Both the position numbers and the translations under genes were made by a program. Below are positions 52,995 through 63,689 of a stretch of 64,000 nt of DNA, one piece after another. Origin of the DNA: Ectobius pallidus (Eukaryota > Arthropoda > Insecta > Blattodea > Ectobiidae); the NCBI GenBank assembly GCA_964059195.1, contig CAXKWD010000009.1, positions 152,532,778-152,596,777 on the forward strand, given 5' to 3'. The first letter of the stretch is position 1, and each line of letters begins with the position of its first letter. The notes under the pieces are model-generated. The model searched no databases. It was not told the origin of the DNA and saw only the letters and a list, made by a program, of their open reading frames with translations.

Positions 52995-54213
52995 GCGCCT
53001 CGTACATAGCCTACTAAAAGAGTTCCATTCATTTATTTATTCTAGCCTGCATAAAATGCTTTGGCATCATCAGGGACCGAAAAGTACTGCATTAGTTTTT
53101 CAACATCCCGTTTTTTCCGACACATAGGCTAGTTTACTTTGAGAAATTCATTATTTTTCCCTGCAAACACTTTTAAGTCTTTAACACCTTTTTTATAGCA
53201 CTTCATATTCAATGTCTAATCCAAAATAAGTAGATCGAAAGAAGCACTTTTTTATTCCCCCCCTTTAACATTTCTCTTGTAGCCCAAGAATTATAGTGTT
53301 GCTGCCGAAATCTGAAGTGACAATTGGGATCTCAATGCCGAACTTGAAGCCTTCTTAAAATCCCGTATTTTCCAGCCTTGACCAAGCATTTGTACCTTTA
53401 TATGTTTCTTCATTATGTCGCAGTTGAGGACAAATAATATCATATTTAAACCTCTAATCCTTCTCTAATCTCCCAAATACCTGATCAGGTGGCATATAAC
53501 TATGACCAGGTACCAACGATTAATGCAATGGTCAGTGTTGCCACATGAAAAGATTCGCCTATCCTTTATTCGCCACAGATATCGGATTTTGCTAGAACTC
53601 CTTAACTGTAGATATCGGATTTTGCAAAAACTGCCGTTTTTCTATCATTTCTGAGTGGAACAGATTCAGGAATATGAAAGAACCAGTATAACCATTGGAA
53701 AGGCAGCTACTTAAACTATACGAAACAATATATAACTCAATTTCGTCAAAACCTGCAGTTATCGGCTTTTGAAAAAACGCTCCTCAATTACCCCTCCGAG
53801 TCACAGCGATCATGTAGATAATAAAGGCATGAATTCTTACGGGTATTGAAACAAGCAGGTCTGAGGTAGGAGATTGGAATGTTCACGCCGTGTGCTGTAC
53901 GGTACTTGTACGCTATCTACTGTAAGGATTTTCCCAGAACGCGAAAAGAAAACAGCCCAAAGCATTGTATTGAAAATTGCAGTGCCCACATCAGTATTTC
54001 TGTTCAAATGCTGATTAATGCCTACCATTTGAGTAAATATTTTTTTTACGATTTTGGTCGTTATAGAGAAGTTTAACGTAAATGAAAATCTGGTCGTTGG
54101 TCGGGGAGAGGGGTGGTCGTTTAATAGGGGTACAAATAACATTCCTAGAAAAATTTTTCTTTAAAGGAGGTGGTCGCTAAAGAGGGGTGGTCTTTAAGAC
54201 AGGTTTTACTGTA

Positions 54214-54833
54214 TTGGAAAAGCTATCCAAAAGATGAAATTATTTTCTTTTTCACTTAACGTTATACAGATGTACAATTTGGAGGGAATGTTTTAAAATA
54301 TTCATGGATGTAATCAAGTTCATAATCACCACCTTATTCCCTTTAGATTTTTTGATGGAATAAGATGGTGATTCTGAACTTGATTATATAAATTTGCCCT
54401 CAAAGGACCAATATGAAATTTATTAATTCATGGATGTATTAAGTAAAATAGCAGTAGACATCTGTAACAAGATAGAGTATGGAAATAACTTAACTATTAG
54501 GTATCCTCATCATCATCAGCTGATTAACTTTTTGATGCCTACTCAAGTGTCAAAGTTTAGCAGGTTTTAACGGTTCTTTTGAATGAATATTTTCTCCCAG
54601 ACCATGAGCTCTAATGGTTTCTGAATTTGTTTTAGTGATTCTAAATAAATTCGTAAGCTTCCACGACCATTGTCATTGTGTTGGCTATCCGTGTTGGGAC
54701 GTGTCGTGTTTTAGTACCTAATGTTTCAGACATCCTGTCGTGTTTTCCTGATAATTTAATCAAATCTCCAGAAAATGCCTAATGCAGAAACAAATGATGT
54801 TAACTACCATTACTGTATGTTTGTACTTTACAG
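54214..54833 (+). other. Intron with a 29-bp-arm hairpin
   Basis: At 54312-54340 and 54357-54385 inverted arms of 29 bp (two mismatches) surround a 16-base loop. The rest is ordinary intron sequence ending in the acceptor CTTTACAG. Confidence 0.6.
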
Positions 54834-54990
54834 ATACTTGCTCTGACGCTGTCGCACCTGATGCCTCCGAGCAGGACAAGCATTTGCTGACATCGCTCAT
54901 GTTCTGTTTGGCAGAATGGTGATGAAAGTCCCTGTCGACTGTCTTCTGGCCACTTACAATGGGTCATGCCTCCTCATGAATGTTTTCAAG
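54834..54990 (+). CDS. RALGAPA: Ral GTPase-activating protein alpha-like exon 2, two single-base gaps
   Basis: From the TTTACAG acceptor to a GTAATG donor the exon is 157 bp, two short of a multiple of three. Read in three successive frames it gives ILALTLSHLMP, then EQDKHLLTSLMFCLAEW, then VMKVPVDCLLATYNGSCLLM and NVFK. The missing bases fall near 54866 and 54918. Restoring the count would make the exon 159 bp and phase 0, matching the preceding exon. The E-W-V-M-x-x-P-x-x-x-L-L and L-M-N-V-F-K segments are the basis for the RalGAP alpha call. Sequencing/assembly indels or a pseudogene would both explain it. Confidence 0.6.
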
Positions 54991-55459
54991 GTAATGCCAC
55001 AAGCCTCACAATATTGTATTGGATTAGAATTAATAATGAGATGGATAGTACACTGACTTCACTAAAATAGTCACTAACCTGGACTGCAGTTTCGTTGTGG
55101 CATGGAATCTAGCTGAGGATGTTTAGGGATGCCTTTGTCCTCTTAGCTGTCATAGCTCTAGCACGCTGCCTTTGAGCTGTGATGAAGAAGTCTGCGGGTT
55201 TGAGTCCCACCTCGGGCATGGATGTTTGTGTGTGATAAGAGAAAGGATAACAAGGAAACCTAAAGGTAAATAAAGAAAGAAAAAATTCACTAAAATTGGA
55301 CTAAGACAGGCTAAAATAATACTGTAATAATAAAAAGTGTTGTTTTTGCAGAGTGGGTCAGTTGTTGAACAGAGGAGTTATCCACAGCCATGGCTCAAAA
55401 CCAAGGACACACAGCTTGTTTTCATGTCTCTTAAAATATTTGTTAAAATATATAAGAGC
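54991..55459 (+). other. Downstream intron, no exon recognised
   Basis: At about 55185-55215 GGTTTGAGTCCCACC-like sequence suggests a tRNA-derived SINE remnant. After TTTTTGCAG at 55351 there are open codons, but the peptide is not recognised. Confidence 0.3.
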
Positions 55460-57130
55460 TTTAAAAATAAGAAAGGGGAAATGCAAGAGGGTGGAATGAG
55501 GGTGGGCATTGTTCCTTTTTTATTTTAAAATAATTAAATATAATAACACAAGAGATACTGGTAAGAGTTCTAAGAAGTGGAAAAGTTTGTGTCTTAGAGC
55601 AGATACATTGCACGTGAAGACAAGTAAGTAATATGCCAATAATAATAATATACTATTACTAGACTTGTATAAATTAATTTTAATTGGAATGTATTTGTTT
55701 ACAGCCATTTCATGAGAATTCATGTGCCAGAATTTTGTTCTTACGAGTTCTTTCCACACGCCTGCCTTACTGACTTCTCCACCCACCAACGCAGCAAGGA
55801 AACCGTTGGTGAGAGAATTTGCCTAATTGACTTTGCCATTTAAAATAGGGTGAGTTCACTTTAAGATTTTTCCAGCTGTGTGCTTTGAAATTCCAGCTAA
55901 TTCCCTTTAGTCCCATGAAGGGATCTGCTTTTGCTCAGCTTCTATAAAGTTGTCTGACCCTCTGTATTCAGAATTATTACATTACGTGAAACTCACATAA
56001 CTTCCTCTGCCCAAATGAAAGTTAGGCCTATATGTATGACATTCTCTTCATGTAAATTGGTTATACAAATGAAGAGAATATCGCTACCACATTGCATCCC
56101 CGAAGGATACACAACCCAAATAAAATCTGATTAATGCACTCACGTAACTTTCTTTACCCTAAGCATGGGCAATACTCCTTTCTCACTTCACATTCTTATA
56201 TAGAATAAGAGGCCTTATTGCAAAGAGTGCATATTCAATTATCTGAACCTGATGAAAAGTTTTATTGTTCACCAGGCAAGACCGAGTTTCTACAAACACT
56301 GGATGGCTTATAACTACCCTTCAGATATTAACAATAACAACAACAACAACAATAATAATAATAAAAGTTTTAACTATTAGTATAAGCATCCCATGTACAA
56401 AATTGAGAAACTCACATAAAGCAAAATTAAGTCCCCTCAATAATAAGAGAAAGTCATTGCCAATCAGGGCCAGCTCGACAATCTAGACAAACTAAACAGC
56501 TGCCTACAGCGGGAAATTTTTAGAAACATTTAGGGGCAGGAATATCTAGATTAGAAAGAAGTGACAAAATTGAAAAAAGAAATGTTGTAGAGTTAGAGTA
56601 AAGTACGACATTCATAGCCCAGCAGAAAAACTAGAGAAATGAGTTCGCCACTCAAATGGAAGTAAAAGATCTATTCAAAATTAAAGCAAGAAAGAAGCCT
56701 TTTTTCAGTATAGTTTCTTGGTTGTTTAATGTAAATACAAAAACGTAGTCTATAACATTTTCAATTAAATGTATTTTTATTTAATCCCCATACTATCTAT
56801 AGACTGTCTCCATGTTAGATTGATGGCAGATCTTCTGGCATACAAGTCCAGGCACAAAACATGACAACATTTACAGGCATGAAACATATATTTGTTCGTT
56901 GCATGTAATAAATTGTACCTCATGATTCTTACTTGCGCTAAACTATACAGTAGTAAGAAGAGTAATACTGTAATGAGGATGACACAAATATTATGAGGCA
57001 GGTATCAGTACTTTATTATCATCAATTCAAATAACTATATAAATTAATATTCACATTGTTTTGTACGCCAGGCTACAAAGTTTTTGAATTAAAAGATTGT
57101 GTTCTTCTGATCAACGGCCTTGGTGAAAGA
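55460..57130 (+). repeat. Long dispersed repeat, copy 2
   Basis: It is collinear with 21715-23400 but has internal deletions and a CA/TA-rich insertion around 56180-56640. Landmarks are the same (GAAAGGGGAAATGCAAGAGG, TGCATCCCCGAAGGATACAC, GGTATCAGTACTTTATTATC). Confidence 0.7.
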
Positions 57131-58007
57131 TTATTATAAAAACTAAGATTCAGTTATAATTGTATACTTCCTAACCTGTGTATAAAAATTTATATTTGTT
57201 ATTTCCTGCAACAACTGCATAAGGCATTCCAGAGGAGGGGATCAAATATAAAAGTCAGCTTTCTTATTACGTGAACTGTATTGAGAGTATTTCTATTAAT
57301 ATCACACAATATTTCAATGTTCTGATCGTAGGTTAGTGCTCTCTGTATTTTATATTTTATTTAAATTCACCTATTGTGTAAAAGGCATTTTCTATGAGAT
57401 TTTATCTTTCTTAGCTTTATTTATTATTTGTTATATTTTTCAATGTATCAGGTAAGTGATTGTATAGGTCCTTTGCAAAAATTTCTATACACTTCTTGCC
57501 TAAAAAACCTCTATACGATTTTTTTTTTATTATTTCCCGTTTTGTTTTTATCCTCTTATTATTGAAAATTTAATACTTTCATAGATGTACACTATAAGCA
57601 GGGCAGTGTGAGTATTTTCAATTTTTTAAAATATAGTTTTGCAAGTTTTTGTGGTATTTTCTCTATAACTTGAAGTGCTTTTTTTTTGTCTTTGTTTGTT
57701 TGTATTTTATTTGTTAAAACTCAACTTCAAATCTGGGTGTCGAACACAATACTTCCTCGACCTATAGTACCTAAGGCAGTAGTTTTTTAACCAGTGTGCT
57801 GCGAGAAAATTAAAATAAACTTATCGATCCTTATATAAAATTAATAACAAGGTGGATTGTGGCCTGACTTCTCCAACTTGAATAATTACTTCCTAAATAG
57901 TTAGGCCTATGATATTATCAGTCCTTAATTCACGACATACATAGACACATGGGTGAGGGACCACTCTGAAATGACAGTGAAATGTAAGATATTAGGTTGG
58001 GTTTGTA
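57131..58007. other. No gene recognised
   Basis: This is AT-rich sequence with T-rich runs and no element ends seen. Confidence 0.35.
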
Positions 58008-58008
58008 A

Positions 58009-58069
<61 letters not shown>

Positions 58070-58140
58070 TTTTTATTATTATTATTATTATTATTTTTTT
58101 TATTATTTTTTTTTTTATTTATTTATTATTTTTTTTTTTT
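58008..58140. repeat. (TTA)n microsatellite and T-rich tract
   Basis: An uninterrupted TTA array of about 60 bp runs from 58010, then degenerates into T-rich sequence to 58140. The ORF predicted across it is an artefact of the repeat. Confidence 0.95.
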
Positions 58141-58640
58141 ATACTCCAATACATGTGACCCTATTTTATCTTGAAGGCATGTTAGGGTGTTAAATAGAAC
58201 AAAATAACAATTAACGTGCTTGCACGCTAAAACAAATAACATTGATAATAATTCACATCGGATGCCTTTAGGGCTGTTTAAATATTAACTCATATGGGAG
58301 GGGAAAGGAGGGGTTGATTTCACTCCGTGTAATGGAGGTAAGTGCCAGGGAGAGATTCTGAATAAACTGATTATGCTTATATTACATTGTAATAGTTTTA
58401 TCTCGTTAAATTACCTTACAAGTACTGTAACTGTAACTTTAATTGTGAATAATTTATAAGATCAGTAAGGTCAAGTTACACCTTTCGTGTGCTATGAAAC
58501 ACAGTCCTATGGTATGGGCAGAGGAAGTGATATATTCCAGATTAGTGGCAATTTGATAGGCCACCAGAACTGCTTAGGACAAAAGATCTGAACTAGGGTA
58601 GAGAAAGTCGTGCGAGTGTTTCAAGAGCTCTAGTTGGAAG
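58141..58640. other. No gene recognised
   Basis: Unremarkable AT-rich sequence. The last 8 bases (GTTGGAAG) form the left target duplication of the next element. Confidence 0.35.
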
Positions 58641-59310
58641 CAGTGGCGGCTCGTGTATAGGCACTGTGGAACTATTTCCAGTTGATATTATCAATAACAT
58701 TTAATATAATGAGCCTTTTTATATTTAATTCTTTCTTTATACGTGTACAACATATAATCCTTAATCCTGCAGTTTATGAAAAAGATAAAAGTACATCTTT
58801 GTATGGAACCGTGCGCTTCACAGTTCCAGTGGCATGGTGTTTAACTGTTGTGTGCGTAGGGACATAGGAAGGTGCATACCGTGGCCGGCTGCGAGGAAGA
58901 GAGAGCACTGGCCAATCCTGGCATATTGGTGGAAGGTAGTGTATTTTTTTTCTCTGCTTGTGTTGTGCTTAAATACCATGTGATAAAGTGTAGAATTTGA
59001 TTATTATCTTCTTTCCAGCTATTTTGTTTGATTAATTTCTTTGGTTATTATAGTTAACAGAAAACTTTAACCATGGCAGATCAAGGAGAAATTGTTTATC
59101 TTTTTGCTGAAATTAAAACAAGAAGAATGGATTTAATTCTCTAATGAACAGATCAATTTAAATTAAAGTAAGTACAAAATGTTTGATTTTTTAAAGGGTT
59201 TTATCAAGTTTATGAAAAAAAAAATTATACATGTATGTTGCCTTTTACACAATTTCAAAATAAAGGCTAAAAATTTTGTGGAGCAGCACCCCCACTAATT
59301 TTAGCCACTG
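58641..59310. mobile_element. hAT element, 670 bp
   Basis: The left end CAGTGGCGGCTCGTG and the right end TTTTAGCCACTG share the CAGTGGC inverted terminus. Flanking GTTGGAAG (58633-58640) and GTTGGAAA (59311-59318) form an 8-bp duplication with one difference. It has no transposase. The first 9 bases match the family at 10584 and 40746. Confidence 0.78.
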
Positions 59311-59523
59311 GTTGGAAATAAGAAAATTGCAAAACAAATTTACGAAGTAGAGAAAAACTTGAGAGCCTTTCGAAAATAGGAATCAGGAGAGAGAAAATAA
59401 CAAATTAATTGTTTAATGTAGAGAAAGTCGTGTGAGTGTTTTAAGGGTTATATTCAGAAGCGGTATCCATGTGCTTAGGATTGATAAAACCGTGTTAGTG
59501 TTTTAGAAAACAATAATAATAAT

Positions 59524-59554
<31 letters not shown>

Positions 59555-62192
59555 ATAATAATTTTAAACATTCAAAAGTGGCAGTGAATATTTGAAATCC
59601 TGAAAAAAGAAACTTCTCTTGACAAAGTTGGTACATTGCAGCTAGTGCCCTACCGTCATATGCTGCAACTACGAACAATTTGCGAAACGCAGTGCGTGAT
59701 GTCATTTATTTATTTGATTCGAAATGAGACCCAAACCTAAATTGTACTGTAATTATGCCTGCTGCCGGATTGTGTATCTGGTGGATATTCGATCACTTTG
59801 GAGATAGCTACCGGTAGGTCTACTGTTTGAATAAGTTTATAACAACAGATCAAAAGACTGCACATCGAAATGTGTCGCTGTTAAGCGTGAGGTTGTGCCT
59901 ATAACCCTTTCAAACCTGAGACATTTTTTTTAAATTTGAAATGCAATGTGACCTATGTATTATACTATAATCAGCATGGAGATTCAGGGGAAAATAAGGA
60001 AAAAAATATTCTGTTGTTAGTTTTCGCAAAAAAGCACTAGCACAATCGTGCTGGTTAGTTTTTATTTCATGCGATGAACAAAATTTACTTTTTTCTTCGA
60101 TTTCAGTATTTGACCTAAAAAATATGAAGATTTTTATACACACACATCCAGGTATACAACAATAACACATTGTAAGAATGTCTACAAAATAAAACCCTAC
60201 ATATTATAAGAATTCACTGAAAAACACACATTATAACAATGAAAAACAATATCATACACTTTTATCCTTCATTCAATTCACTAGACATATACCAGATTAA
60301 AGCCGGTTGCAATAGTACCTCAAGTTCCGAGGGTACAGCCAAATTTCGAAAACATTTTCTGTAGGAAATAATGAGGACCCTTGAAAATATGAGTAGGCCT
60401 ATAAATAGACTTTTGATACAGAGGTTAGAAGTGAGAATATGTTAACTTCCGTGAGAAATAATCTCAAAGGTGTTCAGCTTATCTGAGGAATCATTTGGCC
60501 TACAAACACCCTGCAGGTGTGGCAATGTGTAGGCCTATATCACCAACAGGTATGGTAATACTCTGTCTCTCCCACTGAATTCTAGAGAAAGAGAACAGGT
60601 CGCCCCTTAAGCTCCTCCCCCTGAACTCTCAACTAGACATCTGGCAAAAGATAGGTTTATGCTGCACCCCAGCCAAGTTCCGCCGTTTTGTTAGGTTAGG
60701 AACGTTTGTTAGTTTAGGAGCAATATACTGAATAGCACGAGGTTTATTATGTGTCACATTGAATTTCTTCTGTGACGAAACCCTAAACCCCACCTTCCCA
60801 GGCGGGTCTCATTAGAGAGGAGCCTAGGGTGCAGCATAAAACTGTTTTTCCCCAGTCATCTAAATGACAATGGTGGAACTACTAGCAGCAATTAAATTTG
60901 GAAAAAAAAAATTCCCCTTTCTCTTTTTTCCTCTATTCAGTACCTTCTCTCCTTTACCTCATGTACCTATTGGGATCTATTTTTATCCTGCTAATTTACA
61001 CACCTAATGGGATTTGAACATGGGACCGCTTGCATGATAGCCATCGAGTGATCGTTGCAGCCTGATGGCGAGAATTCATCTATTTCAGTTTAGAGAGCTA
61101 GGCCTACATGAAATAGCACGGATTTATAATTTCGTATTAATTGTAATTGTGAAATATCGTTTTGGTTCTAGCTAGGGTACTTCTAACTGGTACAAGGGTT
61201 GTTTTGGTTTTATTATTCATCTCGTCCTGTGGGTGGCATATGAGCATACCAAATCGAAACCTCTCGTTCCCTAAACCTCTACCATCACGTGGTGGGTCCC
61301 GAGTATTGTTAAAGAGGCTCTGGTGATGATTTGCTACAAGGGTTATGTTCGTGTTAGCTGAGTGCCGGCACGAAAAGATTGGTGGCTAGGGGAAGAGGGT
61401 GAGTGGGCTGTTGTCGCAGTAAAGCAATGGATGGAGGGGTGAAAAAATACTTTTTACGTTGTGTGCTAGGTTCCTCCCACAACTCACTAATGGGACCTGC
61501 CTGGGAAGGAGGAGTTTAGGGTGGGGAGTAACTGTAAACAGTGAGACATCCAGGAGGTGACATGTGAACTACTAGGAACACCATCTATTATGCGAAAAGT
61601 AATTTATTTTTTCTTTATTCTCTTCTTCTTTTCCTCCCTCTTCCTTTTCTCTCACCTTCTCTTTACCCAACCTTTCTATTGGGACCTACTCATAACCGCA
61701 AATTTTATGAATCAACCGGTATACAAACCTGGGACCTCTAGCAGCCTTAACCACCATGTCATGAGTAGGGACCGGATTCTTAGGTTTTTACCTATTTTTT
61801 TCCTTACTTCCAAAACAAAAAGCGATCACACACTTTTTCGAATCATGTCCATAGGATTCACCCACGTTAATTCTGTGGCACCTAAAAATACCTAAATGGG
61901 GTATAAAACCTAAAATATCTAATTCAGGCTCCTTTTTTGTCTTTTTTGTTTGTCAGTTGAGAAATTGATATTTTGCGGGGGGAGAAAAATTATTGTCGGA
62001 TAGAAATTAATACCACCAGCGTTTCATTTAACCCATTGTCTAGGATAGACAGTATCAAGAGAGGAAAGGGTACCGACGTATTCCTTTTAAAATATTCGTA
62101 CGAACAACCATTGTTGCCGTGATTTCTGTGTTTTAAAGCACTTGTTTTTTTGTTTGCATTTAGTACTGCCCTGTTAAGAAGACGTGTTAATT
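59311..62192. repeat. Intergenic with inverted and direct SINE-like repeats
   Basis: An (AAT)n tract lies at 59512-59560. CCTTCCCAGGCGGGTCTCAT (about 60800) recurs inverted at about 61495-61520. The segments 60880-61060 and 61560-61770 are diverged direct repeats with long pyrimidine tracts, then TTTGAACATGGGACC or AACCTGGGACC, a B-box-like word. I interpret them as decayed tRNA-derived SINEs. No gene was seen. Confidence 0.45.
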
Positions 62193-62345
62193 ATGCCGAA
62201 ACAAATGAAATCGAGTTTATTACAGCAGTGGATTGGCGATGATATGAATTTCACTACAGATGGCAAAGTAATATTTTGTCAAGCCTGCCAGAAACACGTA
62301 TTATTTACCTTTTTAGAAAAGGGGGAAGTTTTCGTCCCTAGTTGA
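62193..62345 (+). pseudogene. BED/CGGBP1-like zinc finger start of a hAT protein
   Basis: The 50-residue frame MPKQMKSSLLQQWIGDDMNF, TTDGKVIFCQACQKH resembles the N-terminal C-x2-C...H finger found in hAT transposases and in the related vertebrate protein CGGBP1 (F-x-T-x-D-G-x-x-x-F-C-x-x-C). It stops after VFVPS, before the second His pair would be expected. It is a truncated remnant. Confidence 0.55.
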
Positions 62346-62659
62346 TCTGTTGTAATAAATAAATAAATGATAATAATAAAAAAGGTTAGCATGCGTAACA
62401 ACCGAAAAAGGAAAATGATCAGTTTCACATCATCCACATCCAACCGTAAAGTATTTTACTCACTAAATTAGAAGCATCGGATTCGAATCCTGAGAAGGGT
62501 AGTGTCTAGATACAATATTAACTATTAACTAATAAGAGATAATAGGAAGAACTTCACAGTTGAGAATCTTGAAACATACTGTAACCAGGAAATGTGAGGC
62601 AATCTTATTTTCACTGCTTCTTTTGATTGTTTATGCTTTCTTTCTTCAATTGTATAATA

Positions 62660-63476
62660 CAGGGTGTCCGGGAAAGACCTGACGAAAAAGAAATAATTAT
62701 ATATATCAAACTATTGCATTTATTGACGTGATGTTTTCACGGTTGCAAAGAGAAACACGAGTTTTAATAAGCCTCTATGTGAGCAACATTTGTGGCCCGA
62801 AACTAAATTTCGTGCCACACACGCGAAAGCATCTCCGGTGTGACTAGTGCTATTGCATCGTAGATTCGGCCACGCAAATCTGCATTATCAGTCACAGCCG
62901 TGCGATACACTTTGTCTTTCACAAAACCCCAGAGAAAGAAATCCAGTGGGGTCATGTCAGGTGACCTTGGTGGCCATGGTGTAGGTCCTTCTCTCCCATG
63001 GACTGTAGATTTTGGCATTTGTAGTTGTCTTGCCGCCTCACGAATGGATTTCCTCGGGCTTCTTACAAAAGCAGACCGTACCCTTTCAATGTCATTGTCG
63101 TTTATGCGCGATTTCTTTGCCTTTCCCTGCTGTAACTCAACATTACCTATCTCCAGAAATTGCTTGTGCCAATGAAAAATGCTGTTTCGGGTGGGAGGAT
63201 TTCGGCCGTTGTCTGTTTGAAAACGACGTTGTAGCCTACGCACAACTTGCATTCCCAGTTCTCAGAATAAGACTGACTACACACGCTGCGCAGAACAAGC
63301 TTTTACTCGTTTCTCCTCGTGCAACAACAATGTGCATGCTCATGCGCATTAAGGGATGCTACAAAACAAAAGTTTTTGAGTTTGTCTTTCTAACTGTGAA
63401 AATACGGAGGTAGTAACTGTAATAGTTTCTGATATATAATTATTTCTTTTTCGTCAGGTCTTTCCCGGACACGGTG
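62660..63476 (-). mobile_element. Internally deleted mariner-type element, 817 bp
   Basis: TIRs of about 50 bp begin CAGGGTGTCCGGGAAAGACC on the left and, inverted, CACCGTGTCCGGGAAAGACC on the right. TA flanks both sides (62658-62659 and 63477-63478). One transposase gene on the - strand has lost its middle. The near-identity of the TIRs suggests recent mobility in trans. Confidence 0.92.
62803..63252 (-). pseudogene. Transposase with central catalytic deletion (IS630/mariner)
   Basis: The 149-codon frame has the N-terminal helix-turn-helix region (VVRRLQRRFQTDNGRNPPTR, SIFHWHKQFLEIGNV) and a second HTH (SIREAARQLQMPKSTVHGRE), then jumps to the last catalytic block WPPRSPDMTPLDFFLWGFVK. About 130-150 residues with the first two catalytic Asp residues are missing. 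The frame stays open across the deletion, so a two-HTH DNA-binding protein without catalysis could in principle be made. It resembles the transposase fragment at 40262. Confidence 0.88.
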
Positions 63477-63689
63477 TATTGTCTTAAAGCAAGTTTTCAC
63501 AAATTTAAGTCAATTTTGTTAAGTTAAACTCTACAAGTATTATGTATTCAATCCTATGTAGCACATTCAAATTCATTAAACCAATTATTCTACCCAAAAA
63601 CGATATTTGGACAAAAAACCTAAAAGAAAGCTATTTCACCTAATGGAAAACCTAAAACAGTGTTTTTAAAAACCTAAAAACCTAAAAAT

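Larger units (their letters stand above)
51800..53790. repeat. Inverted-repeat-bounded element with GATATCGG motifs
   Basis: GAGCGTTTTTTCAAAAGCCG (from about 51806) recurs inverted at about 53762-53783, with weaker similarity inward. GATATCGGATTTTG-type words recur at about 52017 (inverted), 53578 and 53605. It contains the palindromic mariner derivative. Its class is unknown and there is no coding sequence of its own. Confidence 0.55.
48751..54211. mobile_element. Pogo/Tigger-like TIR pair enclosing nested elements
   Basis: The left end CAGTGAAACCTCTATATAAC and, inverted, the right end CAGTAAAACCTGTCTTAAAG resemble pogo/Tigger termini, and both have subterminal AGAGGGGTGGTC-type repeats. 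The right side is followed by TA. The left flank is CA, so the target duplication is imperfect. No pogo transposase is visible. The interior holds an R2-like LINE and a palindromic mariner derivative. Confidence 0.65.

Noticed and set aside
57953..58174. 73-codon ORF rich in Ile
   Set aside because: It is the translation of the (TTA)n microsatellite and the following T-rich tract.
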